This document shows, in pieces, positions 37,843 to 46,686 of a DNA stretch of 64,000 bases. Both the position numbers and the translations under genes were made by a program. Source of the stretch: Candidatus Eiseniibacteriota bacterium (GTDB lineage: Bacteria; Eisenbacteria; RBG-16-71-46); NCBI GenBank assembly GCA_016710095.1, contig JADJLL010000010.1, positions 62,001 to 126,000 on the forward strand, read 5' to 3'. The stretch's first letter is position 1; each line of letters opens with the position of its first letter. The notes beneath the pieces are model-generated. The model had not been told where the DNA came from, did no database searches, and was given only the letters and a program-made list of their open reading frames with translations.

Positions 37843-38883
37843 GTGTCCCTGCAGCCTATTCTCGGCGCCAGCTCCCGCATGCAGCGGCTGCTGCGGCTGG
37901 TCGCGCGCGTCGCGCCCACCGACAGCACCGTGCTCGTGCTGGGTGAGAGCGGCACGGGCAAGGAACTGGTCGCGCGCTCGCTGCACCTGCTGTCGCGCCG
38001 CGCGCAGGGGCCGTTCGTCGCCGTGAACGTCGGCGCGATTCCCGAGGCGCTCATGGAGAGCGAGCTGTTCGGGCACTCGCGCGGCTCGTTCACCGGCGCG
38101 ACGACCGAACGCATGGGACTCGTGGAGGAGGCCGATCAGGGCACGCTGTTCCTCGACGAGATCGGCGACATGCCGCTCGCGACGCAGGTGAAGCTGCTGC
38201 GCATGCTCGAGAACGGTGAGGTGCGCCGCGTGGGCGAGAACGCGCCGCGCATCGTGGACGTGCGCGTGGTCGCGGCGACGCATCGCGACCTGACGGCGCT
38301 CGTCGCCGACGGGCGGTTCCGCGCCGACCTCTACTACCGGCTGAACGTCGTGCAGCTCGACCTGCCGCCGCTGCGCGAGCGGCGCGACGACATCGGGCTG
38401 CTCGCGTCGTTCTTCCTCGACCGCGCGGCTCGGCGGCAGGAGCGTGGCGCGGTCGAGTTCACGCCCGACGCCATGGCGCTGCTGCAGCGCTACGACTATC
38501 CGGGCAACGTGCGCGAGCTCGAGAACGCGATCGAGCATGCGGTCGCGCTGTCCGAGGGCGCGCTCATCGCGCCCGCCGATTTGCCCGCTGCGATCCGCAA
38601 CCCGCGCATGCTGCCCGGCGTGGCGAGCGACGCGCCGGCCTTCGGCGGCGCGGCGATTCCGGACGGGCATGTCGTCCCCGCTGGGCACGCCGTGCCGGAG
38701 GCACGGCCCGGAGACGATTCGCGTCCCCTGGAAGTCGTCCTGCGCGAGCACGTCCTTCGCATGTTGAACCGTCATCGCGGCAACGCCACCACGGCGGCGA
38801 AGCAGCTGGGCATTTCGCGGACGACCCTCTGGCGCATGCTCAAGCGCTGGGGCGTGTCACGGTCCGCCACCAAGGGGAGCTGA
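37843..38883 (+). CDS. Sigma-54-dependent transcriptional activator without a receiver domain
   Basis: 346 residues from GTG 37843. AAA+ domain: Walker A GESGTGKE, the sigma-54 contact loop GSFTGA, Walker B TLFLDEIGDM, a second-region Arg cluster (FRADLYYRLNV, LRERRDDI) and YDYPGNVREL. The C-terminal Fis-type HTH is GNATTAAKQLGISRTTLWRM. There is no N-terminal receiver, PAS or GAF domain, so control would come from a partner protein or expression level. A CTG at 37783, five bases after GGAGG, could give 20 more residues. Confidence 0.85.
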   Translation: MSLQPILGASSRMQRLLRLVARVAPTDSTVLVLGESGTGKELVARSLHLLSRRAQGPFVAVNVGAIPEALMESELFGHSRGSFTGATTERMGLVEEADQGTLFLDEIGDMPLATQVKLLRMLENGEVRRVGENAPRIVDVRVVAATHRDLTALVADGRFRADLYYRLNVVQLDLPPLRERRDDIGLLASFFLDRAARRQERGAVEFTPDAMALLQRYDYPGNVRELENAIEHAVALSEGALIAPADLPAAIRNPRMLPGVASDAPAFGGAAIPDGHVVPAGHAVPEARPGDDSRPLEVVLREHVLRMLNRHRGNATTAAKQLGISRTTLWRMLKRWGVSRSATKGS

Positions 38884-38884
38884 C

Positions 38885-40071
38885 GTGGCGAGCACGCGGC
38901 GGTACTACGACGACGGCTACACGCGCAGCTTCGAAGGACGCATCGTCGCGAGCGGCGAACACGCCGGCCGGCCGGCGGTCGAGCTCGAAGAGACCTGGTT
39001 CTATCCCGAGAGCGGCGGCCAGCTCGGCGACCACGGCACGATCGGCGGGGCGAGTGTGCTCGACGTGCAGGCGGCCGACGACGGCCGTGTGTGGCACGTC
39101 GTGGACGCGGCGCCTTCGGCGCCCGCGGACGGCGCGGCGCCCTGTGCGATCGACTGGACGCGGCGCTTCGACCACATGCAGCAGCACACCGGTCAGCACG
39201 TGCTCTCCGCCGCGCTCGAGCGCGAGTGCGGCTGGGCGACGCTCAGCTCGACGCTCGGCGCCGAGCGCAGCGTGATCGAGATCTCCACCGCGGAGGTGGA
39301 CTGGCGCACGATCGAGCGCGTCGAGCGCGCCGCGAACCGCCTGCTGTGGGAAGACCGTGAGATCCGGCTGCACTGGACGGACGCCGCGAGCGTCGGGCGC
39401 TTCGCGCTGCGCAAGCCGCCGCAGGTCGACGGGCCCATTCGCATCGTCGAGATCCCGGACTGGGACCTGTCCGCGTGCGGCGGCACGCACACGCGCCGCA
39501 CGGGCGAGGTGGGCGTGGTCAAGGTGACGGGGTGGGAGAAAGTGCGCGGCAACGTACGGCTCGGTTCCTGTGCGGCGAACGCGCGCTCACCGATCACGTG
39601 TGGCGCACCGAGGCGCTCGTCGAGGGCGCGAAGAAGCGCACGCTCAAGGACCGCGACCTGCTCGCGCATCTCGACCGCGCGGTGGAAGAGCGCGACGAGC
39701 TGGCGAAGCAGCTGCGCGAACTGCGTGAGAAGCGCCTCGCCGAGGATGCCCGCGCCCGCGTGGGCGATCCGCCCGCGGCGGTGGCGGAGCTCGCGGAGTC
39801 GCGTTCGCGCGAGGAGGCGCGCGCGTTCGCGCTCGCGTGCCTGAACGCCGGCGCGCCGTGGGTCGTGAGCGCGGCGCTCGCGCCCGAGCCCATGGTCATG
39901 GTGGCGCGCGCGAAGTCGCATGCGGCCGACCTCAAGGCGCTGCTGCCGGAACTGCTCGCGGCGGCGCGCGGGAAGGGCGGTGGCAGCCCGGAGCAGCTGC
40001 AGATCGCCGCGGCGGACGCCGACGGCGCGCGCGCGGCGTTCGAGTTCGCGCGAGCGGCGCTGCAGCGATGA
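38885..40071 (+). pseudogene. AlaX-type alanyl-tRNA editing protein, one frameshift
   Basis: About 395 residues when repaired. The zinc-binding motifs of AlaRS editing domains are HTGQHVLSAA and SACGGTHTRRTGEV. The C-terminal part has a coiled coil and a DHHA1-like region (ALAPEPMVMVARAKSHAADL). This enzyme hydrolyses Ser- or Gly-tRNA-Ala. Only the editing and C-Ala regions are present, without the catalytic AlaRS domain, so it is the stand-alone long AlaX type. One base is missing near 39563-39566 (LGS in place of -FLCGER). GTG start at 38885, two bases after the previous stop. Confidence 0.75.
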
Positions 40072-40102
40072 CGCGCTGAAGCACTGACGCGTCGAAAACG
40101 AA

Positions 40103-40130
40103 AAACCCCGCGGCCTGCGCCGCGGGGTTT
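40103..40130. terminator. Bidirectional terminator
   Basis: A perfect 12-bp stem (AAACCCCGCGGC) with CTGC loop between convergent genes, with A-rich and T-rich flanks on each side. Confidence 0.9.
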
Positions 40131-40137
40131 CGTGCGT

Positions 40138-40506
40138 TTACTTCTTGTTCTTCGCGGGTGGCGCCTTCTTCGGCGCCGGCTTCTTCGCGACCGGGGCGGC
40201 GGGCTTCTTCGCCACCGGCTTCGGTGCGGGCTTGGCCACCGGCTTGGGCGCCGGCTTCACGACCGGCTTCGCGACCGGATTCACCTTCACCGCGATGCCC
40301 TTGGGCTTCATGCGCGCGATCGCCGGAGCGGAAGCCGCCGGCTTCGGACGCAGCGAAGCGGCCGCCGGACCGCGCGAGCGCGAGTTCGGCGACGTCGGGC
40401 GCGGGGCGCCCGCGAGCGGCATGGTCTGGCGCCCGGCGAGATAGGGGTTCTTCGCGATGGCCGCCTTGCGCGCGCGCAGGCGTTCATCGTCGTAGATCGC
40501 CGTCTG
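40138..40506 (-). other. Basic C-terminal extension in frame behind an amber codon
   Basis: The helicase frame continues after TAG without a stop until TAA at 40138. First comes an ordinary coding-like stretch (AIYDDERLRARKAAI, then NPYLAGRQTM), then about 75 residues of alternating Lys, Pro and Ala (VKPAPKPVAK-type repeats) ending in KNKK. Such tails bind RNA in RhlE-type helicases, so this looks like the real end of the protein. Either a point mutation created the TAG or the codon is read through. An ATG at 40422 would start a separate 94-residue protein, but no ribosome binding site supports that. Confidence 0.55.
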
Positions 40507-41649
40507 CTACAGCTGCGAGGGCTTCAACTGGTAGTCGAAGTCCGGCAGCATGACGCGCGGGATGGCGCGGCCGACGAAGCGCTCGATCGCGGCGAGGTGA
40601 CGCTGCTCCTCGGGCGCCATGAGCGTGAACGCGTCGCCCTGCGCGTCGGGACGGCCCGCGCGGCCGATGCGGTGCACGTAGTCTTCCGGCGTCGGAGGGA
40701 CGTCGAAGTTCACGACGTGCGCGACGCCCGCGAGTTCGAGGCCGCGCGCGGCGAGGTCGGTCGTGACGACGATCTGGAGACGTCCGCGCTTCAGGTCTTC
40801 CATCGCGCGCTCGCGCTCCGTCTGGCTCTTGCGCTCGTGCAGCGTCGCGACGGCGTACTTGAGCCGCTCGAGCTGGCGCGCGAGACGGTCGGCGCCTTCG
40901 CGCTGGCGCGTGAAGACGATCGTGCTGCGCACTTCGCCCGAACGCGAAAGCAGCCGGTCGAGCAGCTGGATCTTGAGGTGCTTGGGCACCTGGTAGATGG
41001 CGTGCGTGATGCCCGCGCTCGGCTGCGGCGACGTGAGGTCCACGCGCACGGGCTCGATCAGCGCTTCCTTCGCGAGACGGTTGAGCTCGGCCGGCATGGT
41101 CGCCGAGAAGAGCAGCGTCTGGCGCGTCTCGGGCAGCAGCTTGAGGAGCTTGCGGATGTCGGTCGCCTGGCCCATGTCGACCATGCGGTCGGCTTCGTCG
41201 AGCACGAGGATCTCGACGTCCTCGAAGTCGAGCGCCTTGCGCTCGTGCAGCTCGAGGAGCCGGTCCACGGTCGCGACGAGTACGTCGACGCCCTGGTCGC
41301 GGAACATCTTTTCCTGGTTCGCGATCGGCGCGGCGGTGTGCACCATGCCGACGCGCAGCTCGGTGAAGCGCGCGAAGTCGCGGGCGTGCGTCTCGACCTG
41401 CGCGGCGTGCTCGCGCGTCGGGGTGAGCACGAGCGCGCGGAGCTTCTGCGGTCCGTCGAGGAGGCGCGCGAATCCGGGGAGCAGGAACGCACCGGTCTTG
41501 CCCGAGCCGCTGGGCGCGTTGCCGATGAGATCGTTGCCCTGGAGGATGACGGGGATGGCCTTGCCCTGAATCGTCGTGGGGTCGGTCCAGCCGGCTGCGC
41601 GGACCGCCTGGACGAGGGGCGCGGGCAGGCCGAGCGTGTTGAACATCAT
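40507..41649 (-). CDS. DEAD-box RNA helicase
   Basis: 380 residues to the TAG at 40507-40509. Q motif (DPTTIQGKAIPVIL), Walker A APSGSGKTGAF, PTREHAAQ (family PTRELA), LVLDEADRM, LLFSATMPAE, STIVFTRQR, VVTTDLAARGLEL and HRIGRAGRPD are all present. Such helicases remodel RNA, for example in ribosome assembly or cold growth. It is RhlE-like. Beyond the TAG, the same frame continues for 122 codons to 40138 with a lysine-alanine-proline-rich tail; see the next entry. It has its own promoter 80 bases upstream. Confidence 0.88.
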   Translation of the reverse strand: MMFNTLGLPAPLVQAVRAAGWTDPTTIQGKAIPVILQGNDLIGNAPSGSGKTGAFLLPGFARLLDGPQKLRALVLTPTREHAAQVETHARDFARFTELRVGMVHTAAPIANQEKMFRDQGVDVLVATVDRLLELHERKALDFEDVEILVLDEADRMVDMGQATDIRKLLKLLPETRQTLLFSATMPAELNRLAKEALIEPVRVDLTSPQPSAGITHAIYQVPKHLKIQLLDRLLSRSGEVRSTIVFTRQREGADRLARQLERLKYAVATLHERKSQTERERAMEDLKRGRLQIVVTTDLAARGLELAGVAHVVNFDVPPTPEDYVHRIGRAGRPDAQGDAFTLMAPEEQRHLAAIERFVGRAIPRVMLPDFDYQLKPSQL

Positions 41650-41731
41650 GTTCGGGAACTCCGTATCGTCAGCGCCCGCGCCGGGGAGGGGAGGGAAGCG
41701 GCGGGCTGTGGGTCAGGTGAGTGAACGCCAC

Positions 41732-41760
41732 AGGTTACGGGCCGCCCGAGGGGCGTTCAA
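41732..41760 (-). promoter_or_regulatory. Promoter of the DEAD-box helicase
   Basis: On the - strand: TTGAAC (41760-41755), 17 bases, TAACCT (41737-41732). It lies between the helicase start and the mutM stop. Confidence 0.6.
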
Positions 41761-41792
41761 TAGAAAGGTTGTCCGCGGATTTGGCGGCTTTG

Positions 41793-42659
41793 TCAGGACT
41801 GCGCGCGTTTGCGCCCTTTGCCGGCGCCGCGCTGGCAGGAAGGGCACCAGAACGTGGCGCGTCCGCCCTGCACGAAGCGCTTCACCTCGGCGCCGCAGCG
41901 CCGGCACGGTTCGCCCGGCCGGTCGTAGACGAGCAGCTGGTCGCCGTACTGGCCGGGCTCGTTCCAGATCGTGCGGTACGTGCTGAACGTCGTGCCCATG
42001 CGCGCGACCGCGTCGCCGAGCACGGTGGTGATCTCGGGCGCGACGCGCGTCCATTCGGCGAGCGTGAGCGCGCCCGCGGCGCGCCGCGGGTCGACGGCCG
42101 CGCGGAAGAGAATCTCGCTCGCGTAGATGTTGCCGATACCCGCGAGCTTGCGCTGGTCGAGCAGGAACGTCTTCACGGCGACGCGCGAACCCTTCGCGCT
42201 CGCGCGCAGCGATTCGGCGGTCGGGGGCTCGACGAGCGGATCGGGGCCGAGCAGCTTGACGCTCGGGTCGTTCGCGAGCCGGTCGAGCGGCACGACGCGC
42301 AGCATGCCGAAGCGGCGGATGTCCTGGTACCAGAGCCGCGCGCCGTCGCCGAAGTCGAGCTTCAGGTGCACGTGCGGCATGTCCGGGTCGAGCGTGGCCT
42401 CGCCGGCGTGCGCGAAGAGCCAGCGCCCGCTCATGCCGAGGTGCGAGAGCAGCGTGACGCCGCCGTCGAGATCGAGGAACAGGAACTTGCCCGTGCGCCG
42501 CGGTTCGGCGAACGCGCGCCCCTCGAGCTGCTTCGGCAGCGTGCCGAGCGGCGTCGTGCGCAGGCGATGTCGCGACACGGCCGCGCTCGCGATGCGCCGT
42601 CCGGGCACGTGCGCGGCGAGCATGCGGCGCACGGTCTCGACTTCGGGAAGTTCGGGCAT
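41793..42659 (-). CDS. mutM: Formamidopyrimidine-DNA glycosylase
   Basis: 288 residues. The enzyme removes oxidised purines such as 8-oxoG. The start must be the ATG at 42659, because the N-terminal Pro of MPELPEVE is the catalytic nucleophile. The longer start at 42686 would abolish that. SHLGMSGRW, KLAGIGNIYASEILF and the C-terminal zinc finger (CRRCGAEVKRF, then CPSCQRG) are complete. It is followed by the helicase gene on the same strand. Confidence 0.95.
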   Translation of the reverse strand: MPELPEVETVRRMLAAHVPGRRIASAAVSRHRLRTTPLGTLPKQLEGRAFAEPRRTGKFLFLDLDGGVTLLSHLGMSGRWLFAHAGEATLDPDMPHVHLKLDFGDGARLWYQDIRRFGMLRVVPLDRLANDPSVKLLGPDPLVEPPTAESLRASAKGSRVAVKTFLLDQRKLAGIGNIYASEILFRAAVDPRRAAGALTLAEWTRVAPEITTVLGDAVARMGTTFSTYRTIWNEPGQYGDQLLVYDRPGEPCRRCGAEVKRFVQGGRATFWCPSCQRGAGKGRKRAQS

Positions 42660-42729
42660 GGCGCGCAGGGTGGGCGCGGCCGTCACGCGCGGTCAAGGTC
42701 TCCGAGCGCGAAGGCCGTGCGGCGAGCGA

Positions 42730-43218
42730 TCAGCGCACGCTCGCCGTCACCACCGTTTCGCGGAGAGCGGGCTCGTAGGCGCTGAGGAACACGAGCCGCC
42801 CGTCCTTCCAGGATTCGAGCGTCCAACCCATCGAGCGATGCACGTCGGTGCGGGGGAGCGGGTGGTAGTCACCGTCGTCGGCCTTGGCGAGATCGAAGAA
42901 CCAGAAGTGCGTGTCGTCGTCGCCCACGGTCTCGTTCACGAGCAACCGCGAGGTGCCCGGCTCGAAACCGACCGCCATGAAGCCCACTTGCGAGCGAACG
43001 AGCTCGCCGCGGTCGAACAGCAGGAATGCGCCGAGCGCCTCCTGCTTCATACGCCAGTTGGCCGCCAGCCAGCGGCCGTCGGCCGACGTGACGGTCGAGT
43101 ACGGGGCCGGAACGCGGGCGCGCGCGGCGCCGGACTTCGGCAGGGCAGGCGCGGCGATGGCCGTGACCGTGGCACACAGGAATGTCGCGGCGGCCAGCAG
43201 GAGCGCTCGGCGAGTCAT
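42730..43218 (-). CDS. Small secreted protein of unknown function
   Basis: 162 residues. A signal peptide (MTRRALLLAAATFLCATVTA, cut after AIAA) precedes a beta-rich domain with several Trp and Phe (THFWFFDLAK, MGWTLESWKD). I do not recognise the family. It probably faces the periplasm. Start ATG at 43218 with GGAGGAGGA before it, an excellent ribosome binding site. Confidence 0.7.
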   Translation of the reverse strand: MTRRALLLAAATFLCATVTAIAAPALPKSGAARARVPAPYSTVTSADGRWLAANWRMKQEALGAFLLFDRGELVRSQVGFMAVGFEPGTSRLLVNETVGDDDTHFWFFDLAKADDGDYHPLPRTDVHRSMGWTLESWKDGRLVFLSAYEPALRETVVTASVR

Positions 43219-43304
43219 CGTTTCCTCCTCCTCCGGTTGCGGACGGACGAGGGGAGGCTAGGCCCGCGGCCGCGCGCGCGCCACGGCGAAGTTGCGCGCC
43301 CCCA

Positions 43305-43334
43305 TTGCGCCATCTTTCCGCAGCGTGGCATCCT
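43305..43334 (+). promoter_or_regulatory. Possible promoter of the murQ operon
   Basis: TTGCGC (43305-43310), 18 bases, CATCCT (43329-43334). The -10 is poor; the spacing and position (37 bases before murQ) are right. Confidence 0.35.
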
Positions 43335-43370
43335 GCGGCGGCTCTCACACCTTTCACCGCCGGGGACGAC

Positions 43371-44309
43371 ATGGACGATCGCGCCCGTTTCGAAGAGTTC
43401 GCGCGGCTCGCCACCGAGCAGCGCAATCCGCGCACCATGGACCTCGACACGCTCGACGTGCCCGAGATCCTCAAGCGCATCAACGACGAGGACCGCACGG
43501 TCGCCGACGCGGTCGCGGCGGAACTGCCGCACATCGCGATGGCGGTGGATTTCGCCGTGGCTTCTTTCCATGCCGGCGGGCGGCTCATCTACGTCGGCGC
43601 CGGCACCAGCGGGCGGCTCGGCGTGCTCGACGCGTCGGAGTGCCCGCCGACGTTCGGGTCCGATCCCGAGCAGGTCGTGGGCGTGATCGCGGGTGGCTAC
43701 ACCGCCGTCGTGCGGGCGGTCGAGGGCGCGGAGGACCGGCGCGAGGAGGGCGCGCGCGCGATGGACGACCTCCAGGTGACGAGCGAGGACACGGTCGTCG
43801 GAATCGCCGCGAGCCGTCGCACGCCCTACGTGGTCGCGGCCGTCGAACGCGCGCGCGAGCGCGGCGCGCGCACGGTGTACCTGACGTGCACGCCGCGCGA
43901 GGAGTTCGAGATTCCCGTGGACGTCGCGATCTGTCCGGTCGTGGGTCCCGAAGTGCTCATGGGTTCGACGCGAATGAAGGCCGGCACCGCGCAGAAGATG
44001 GTGCTCAACATGATCTCGACCGCGGCGTTCGTGCGATCGGGCAAGGCGTACGAGAACATGATGGTCGACCTCATGGCGAACAGCCAGAAGCTGGTCGAGC
44101 GCAGCCGCCGCACGGTGATGACGATCGCGGGAGTGGACTACGACGAGTCCGCGCGTGCGATCGAGTCGGCGGGCAAGCGGGTGAAGACCGCGATCGTGAT
44201 GCTCAAGCGCGGTTGCGATCGCGCGGAGGCCGAACGGCGCCTGCAGCAGACGAACGGGTTCGTGCGCCGCGCGATCGAGATGGGCGCGGGGAAGGAAGAG
44301 CACCCGTGA
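43371..44309 (+). CDS. murQ: N-acetylmuramic acid 6-phosphate etherase
   Basis: 312 residues. MurQ cleaves the lactyl ether of MurNAc-6-phosphate to give GlcNAc-6-phosphate, a step of peptidoglycan recycling. The SIS fold signature GAGTSGRLGVLDASECPPTFG spans the phosphosugar site (Ser and Glu in that segment). AGTAQKMVLNMISTAAFVRSG and MMVDLMANSQKL are complete. ATG at 43371; GGGGAC lies just upstream. First gene of a recycling cluster with anmK. Confidence 0.94.
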   Translation: MDDRARFEEFARLATEQRNPRTMDLDTLDVPEILKRINDEDRTVADAVAAELPHIAMAVDFAVASFHAGGRLIYVGAGTSGRLGVLDASECPPTFGSDPEQVVGVIAGGYTAVVRAVEGAEDRREEGARAMDDLQVTSEDTVVGIAASRRTPYVVAAVERARERGARTVYLTCTPREEFEIPVDVAICPVVGPEVLMGSTRMKAGTAQKMVLNMISTAAFVRSGKAYENMMVDLMANSQKLVERSRRTVMTIAGVDYDESARAIESAGKRVKTAIVMLKRGCDRAEAERRLQQTNGFVRRAIEMGAGKEEHP

Positions 44310-45460
44310 GCGTGCGCTTCTCGGCGCCGGGATCGCGGCGCTGGCGATCGCGGTCCCACTCGCCGTGTCGCTGGCGCGCCCAGCGCGCCGAAGCGAACGG
44401 TCGTCGAGTTCTGGCAGCCGTTCGAGGCGTCGCGATACGACAGCGTGATCGCGCGGTTCGAACGCGCGAATCCCACGCTCACGGTGCACGTGCGTAAGAT
44501 TGCGCCGGCGCGATGCGCGATTCGATCGCGGCGGCCCTGGCTTCGGGCGCGCTCCCCGACCTGTGCGTGCTGGATTCGACCGCGATGCCCGCGCTGCTCG
44601 AGCGAGGCGACCTGAGCGACTGGTCGGCGGGCGTCGCGGACCTGCGCGACTCGCTCACGGGCTGGGGCTTTGCTCGGTGGGCGATGCGCTCTACGGCCCT
44701 CGGTCGCCTTCGAGAGCTGGGAGTCCATCGAGCGATTCGCGATGCAGTGGAAGCAGCGCCGGGGATCGCCGGGCTGGGCGCTTCCGACGAATGATCTCTA
44801 TCCGGTCGCCGTTGCCGCGCAGTGGTCGGTCTTCGACCCGGTCGCTGCAGCGGACACGGCAGCGGGGTCCGAGGACAGGCGCCCGATGGTCTCGGGTGTC
44901 GAACTCCTTGCCCGGCTTCGACCGTATTGCCTCGCCGCGAGCCAGGATTCCATCGAATCCGCGTTTCTCTCCGGAAAGCTGCCTTGCTGCGTCGCCAGTT
45001 CGCGCGCCATGCCGAGGTTTCTCGACGTGCGAAAGAGTGGCGTCGAGGCGCGAAGTGCTTCCGGCGCCGACAGGACCGCCGGCGACGGTACCTCGTCGGC
45101 AGTGGACTGTGCCTCGCCAGTCTCAACCGCTCGCTCCGCAAGGAAGCCGCACTTCGATTCGCGAGAAGCCTCGTCACGACGCCACGCGAGGAACTGCCGG
45201 CGTCGCTTTCGCAGGGTTCGGCGTCCTCCTCGCGGTCCGGCGTGTCCTCCTCCGGTGTCGACGCCGCGCTCGCGCGGACATGGTTCGAGCCTTGCGAGCC
45301 GTCGAACCTCGATGAGGGACCGCAGTCGGCCGCACGCCGCTCCCAGGACTGGCAGCGGAGGCGAAAGGCGTACGAGCAGGTCTTCTTCGACGTGATCTTC
45401 CTGGGACGGCCCGCGCGCGCGAGCGTGGATTCCGTTTGCGCCGAGGAGGACCAGTGCTGA
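44306..45460 (+). pseudogene. Decayed extracellular sugar-binding protein of an ABC transporter
   Basis: Pieces of one solute-binding protein can be read in several frames. After a GTG at 44306 overlapping the murQ stop come a signal-like hydrophobic run, VVEFWQPFEASRYDSVIARF, SGALPDLCVLDSTAMPALL, VGDALYG, FESWESIERFAMQWKQ, WALPTNDLYPVAVA, YLVGSGLCLASLNRS and LRKEAALRFARSL. This is the family 1 layout. The frame breaks at about 44330, 44390, 44508, 44670, 44705 and 45030. So many breaks make true decay more likely than sequencing error. The last frame ends in a TGA overlapping the anmK start. It probably once imported muropeptide sugars. Confidence 0.7.
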
Positions 45461-46686
45461 CTCCCCGGTCGACCGTCTGGGACCGCATCGCCGCCTATCG
45501 CACGCGGCCCGAGCGCTTCGTGATCGGCCTCATGACCGGCACGTCGGCCGACGGCGTGGACGCGGCGCTCGTGCGTTTCGCGGGCGTCGGGCTCGACGCG
45601 AAGCACGAAGTCGTCGCCTATGAAGAGTCGCCGCTGCCGGCGGACCTGCGCGAGGAAGTGCTGCAGGTCGCGGGCGCGGACACGATCGCGCCCGAGCGCC
45701 TCATGCGTCTCGACGCCACGCTCGCCGAAGCCTACGCGGGCGCCGTGCACCGTCTGCTCGCCGGCGCGAAGGTGCGCGCCGAGGACGTCGCCGCGATCGG
45801 CTCGCACGGCCAGACCGTGCGTCACCTGCCGCGCGCCGCGAACGACGGGCGCGCGCTCACGCTGCAGCTCGGCTCGCCCTCGGCGCTCGCCGAGCGCACG
45901 GGCATCGACGTCGTTTCGGACTTCCGCTCGCGCGACACCGACGTGGGCGGGGAAGGCGCGCCGCTCGTGCCGATCGTGGACTGGTGGCTGTTCCGCGATC
46001 CCACCGAATCGCGCGTGCTGCTCAACCTCGGCGGCATGGCCAACGTGACGCACCTGCCCGCGGGTTGCGCGCTCGAGCAGACGCTCGCGTTCGACACCGG
46101 CCCGGGCAACGCCGTGCTCGACGGCCTCGTGAGCGAGGCGACTGCCGGGCTCGCGCGCCAGGACGACGGCGGACGCATGGCGGCGCAGGGGCGCGCGCAC
46201 GAAGGGCTGCTCGAGGAACTGCTCGCCGATCCGTTCTTCGCGCTCGCTCCGCCGCGCTCCACGGGGCGCGAGCGGTTCGGCATGCGCTACGCGGCGCACC
46301 TGCGCGAGATCGCGGAATCGCTCGGGCTCACGTTGGAAGACACGCTCGCGACGGCCGTGGAACTGACCGCGGCGAGCATCGCCGAGGCCGTTCGACGCCA
46401 CCTCGTGCCGCGCGGCGGAGTGGACGCCGTGTACGCGAGCGGCGGCGGCGTGCGCAACGCCACGCTCATGGTCGCGTTGCGGCGGCGGCTCGAAGGCATC
46501 AAGGTGGCGCGCCTCGATGCGCTCGGCGTCGCCCCCGACTCGAAGGAGGCGCTGGCGTTCGCGCTGCTGGCGCATCTCACACTTTGCGGCGAAGCGGGCA
46601 ACGTCCCGTCCGCCACCGGAGCGCGCCACGCGGCGCTCCTCGGATCCGTCACTCCCGGCGCGAGGCCGGGGAAGGAGAACGCATGA
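45454..46686 (+). CDS. anmK: Anhydro-N-acetylmuramic acid kinase
   Basis: 410 residues from GTG 45454, preceded by AGGAGG. AnmK phosphorylates and opens anhydroMurNAc to MurNAc-6-phosphate, the substrate of MurQ. Signature VIGLMTGTSADGVDAALVRF, IGSHGQTVRHLP, VSDFRSRDTDVGGEGAPLVP, LNLGGMANVTHLP and FDTGPGNAVLDG are complete. The upstream TTG at 45436 is less likely. The stop overlaps the next start (ATGA). Confidence 0.95.
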   Translation: MLTPRSTVWDRIAAYRTRPERFVIGLMTGTSADGVDAALVRFAGVGLDAKHEVVAYEESPLPADLREEVLQVAGADTIAPERLMRLDATLAEAYAGAVHRLLAGAKVRAEDVAAIGSHGQTVRHLPRAANDGRALTLQLGSPSALAERTGIDVVSDFRSRDTDVGGEGAPLVPIVDWWLFRDPTESRVLLNLGGMANVTHLPAGCALEQTLAFDTGPGNAVLDGLVSEATAGLARQDDGGRMAAQGRAHEGLLEELLADPFFALAPPRSTGRERFGMRYAAHLREIAESLGLTLEDTLATAVELTAASIAEAVRRHLVPRGGVDAVYASGGGVRNATLMVALRRRLEGIKVARLDALGVAPDSKEALAFALLAHLTLCGEAGNVPSATGARHAALLGSVTPGARPGKENA

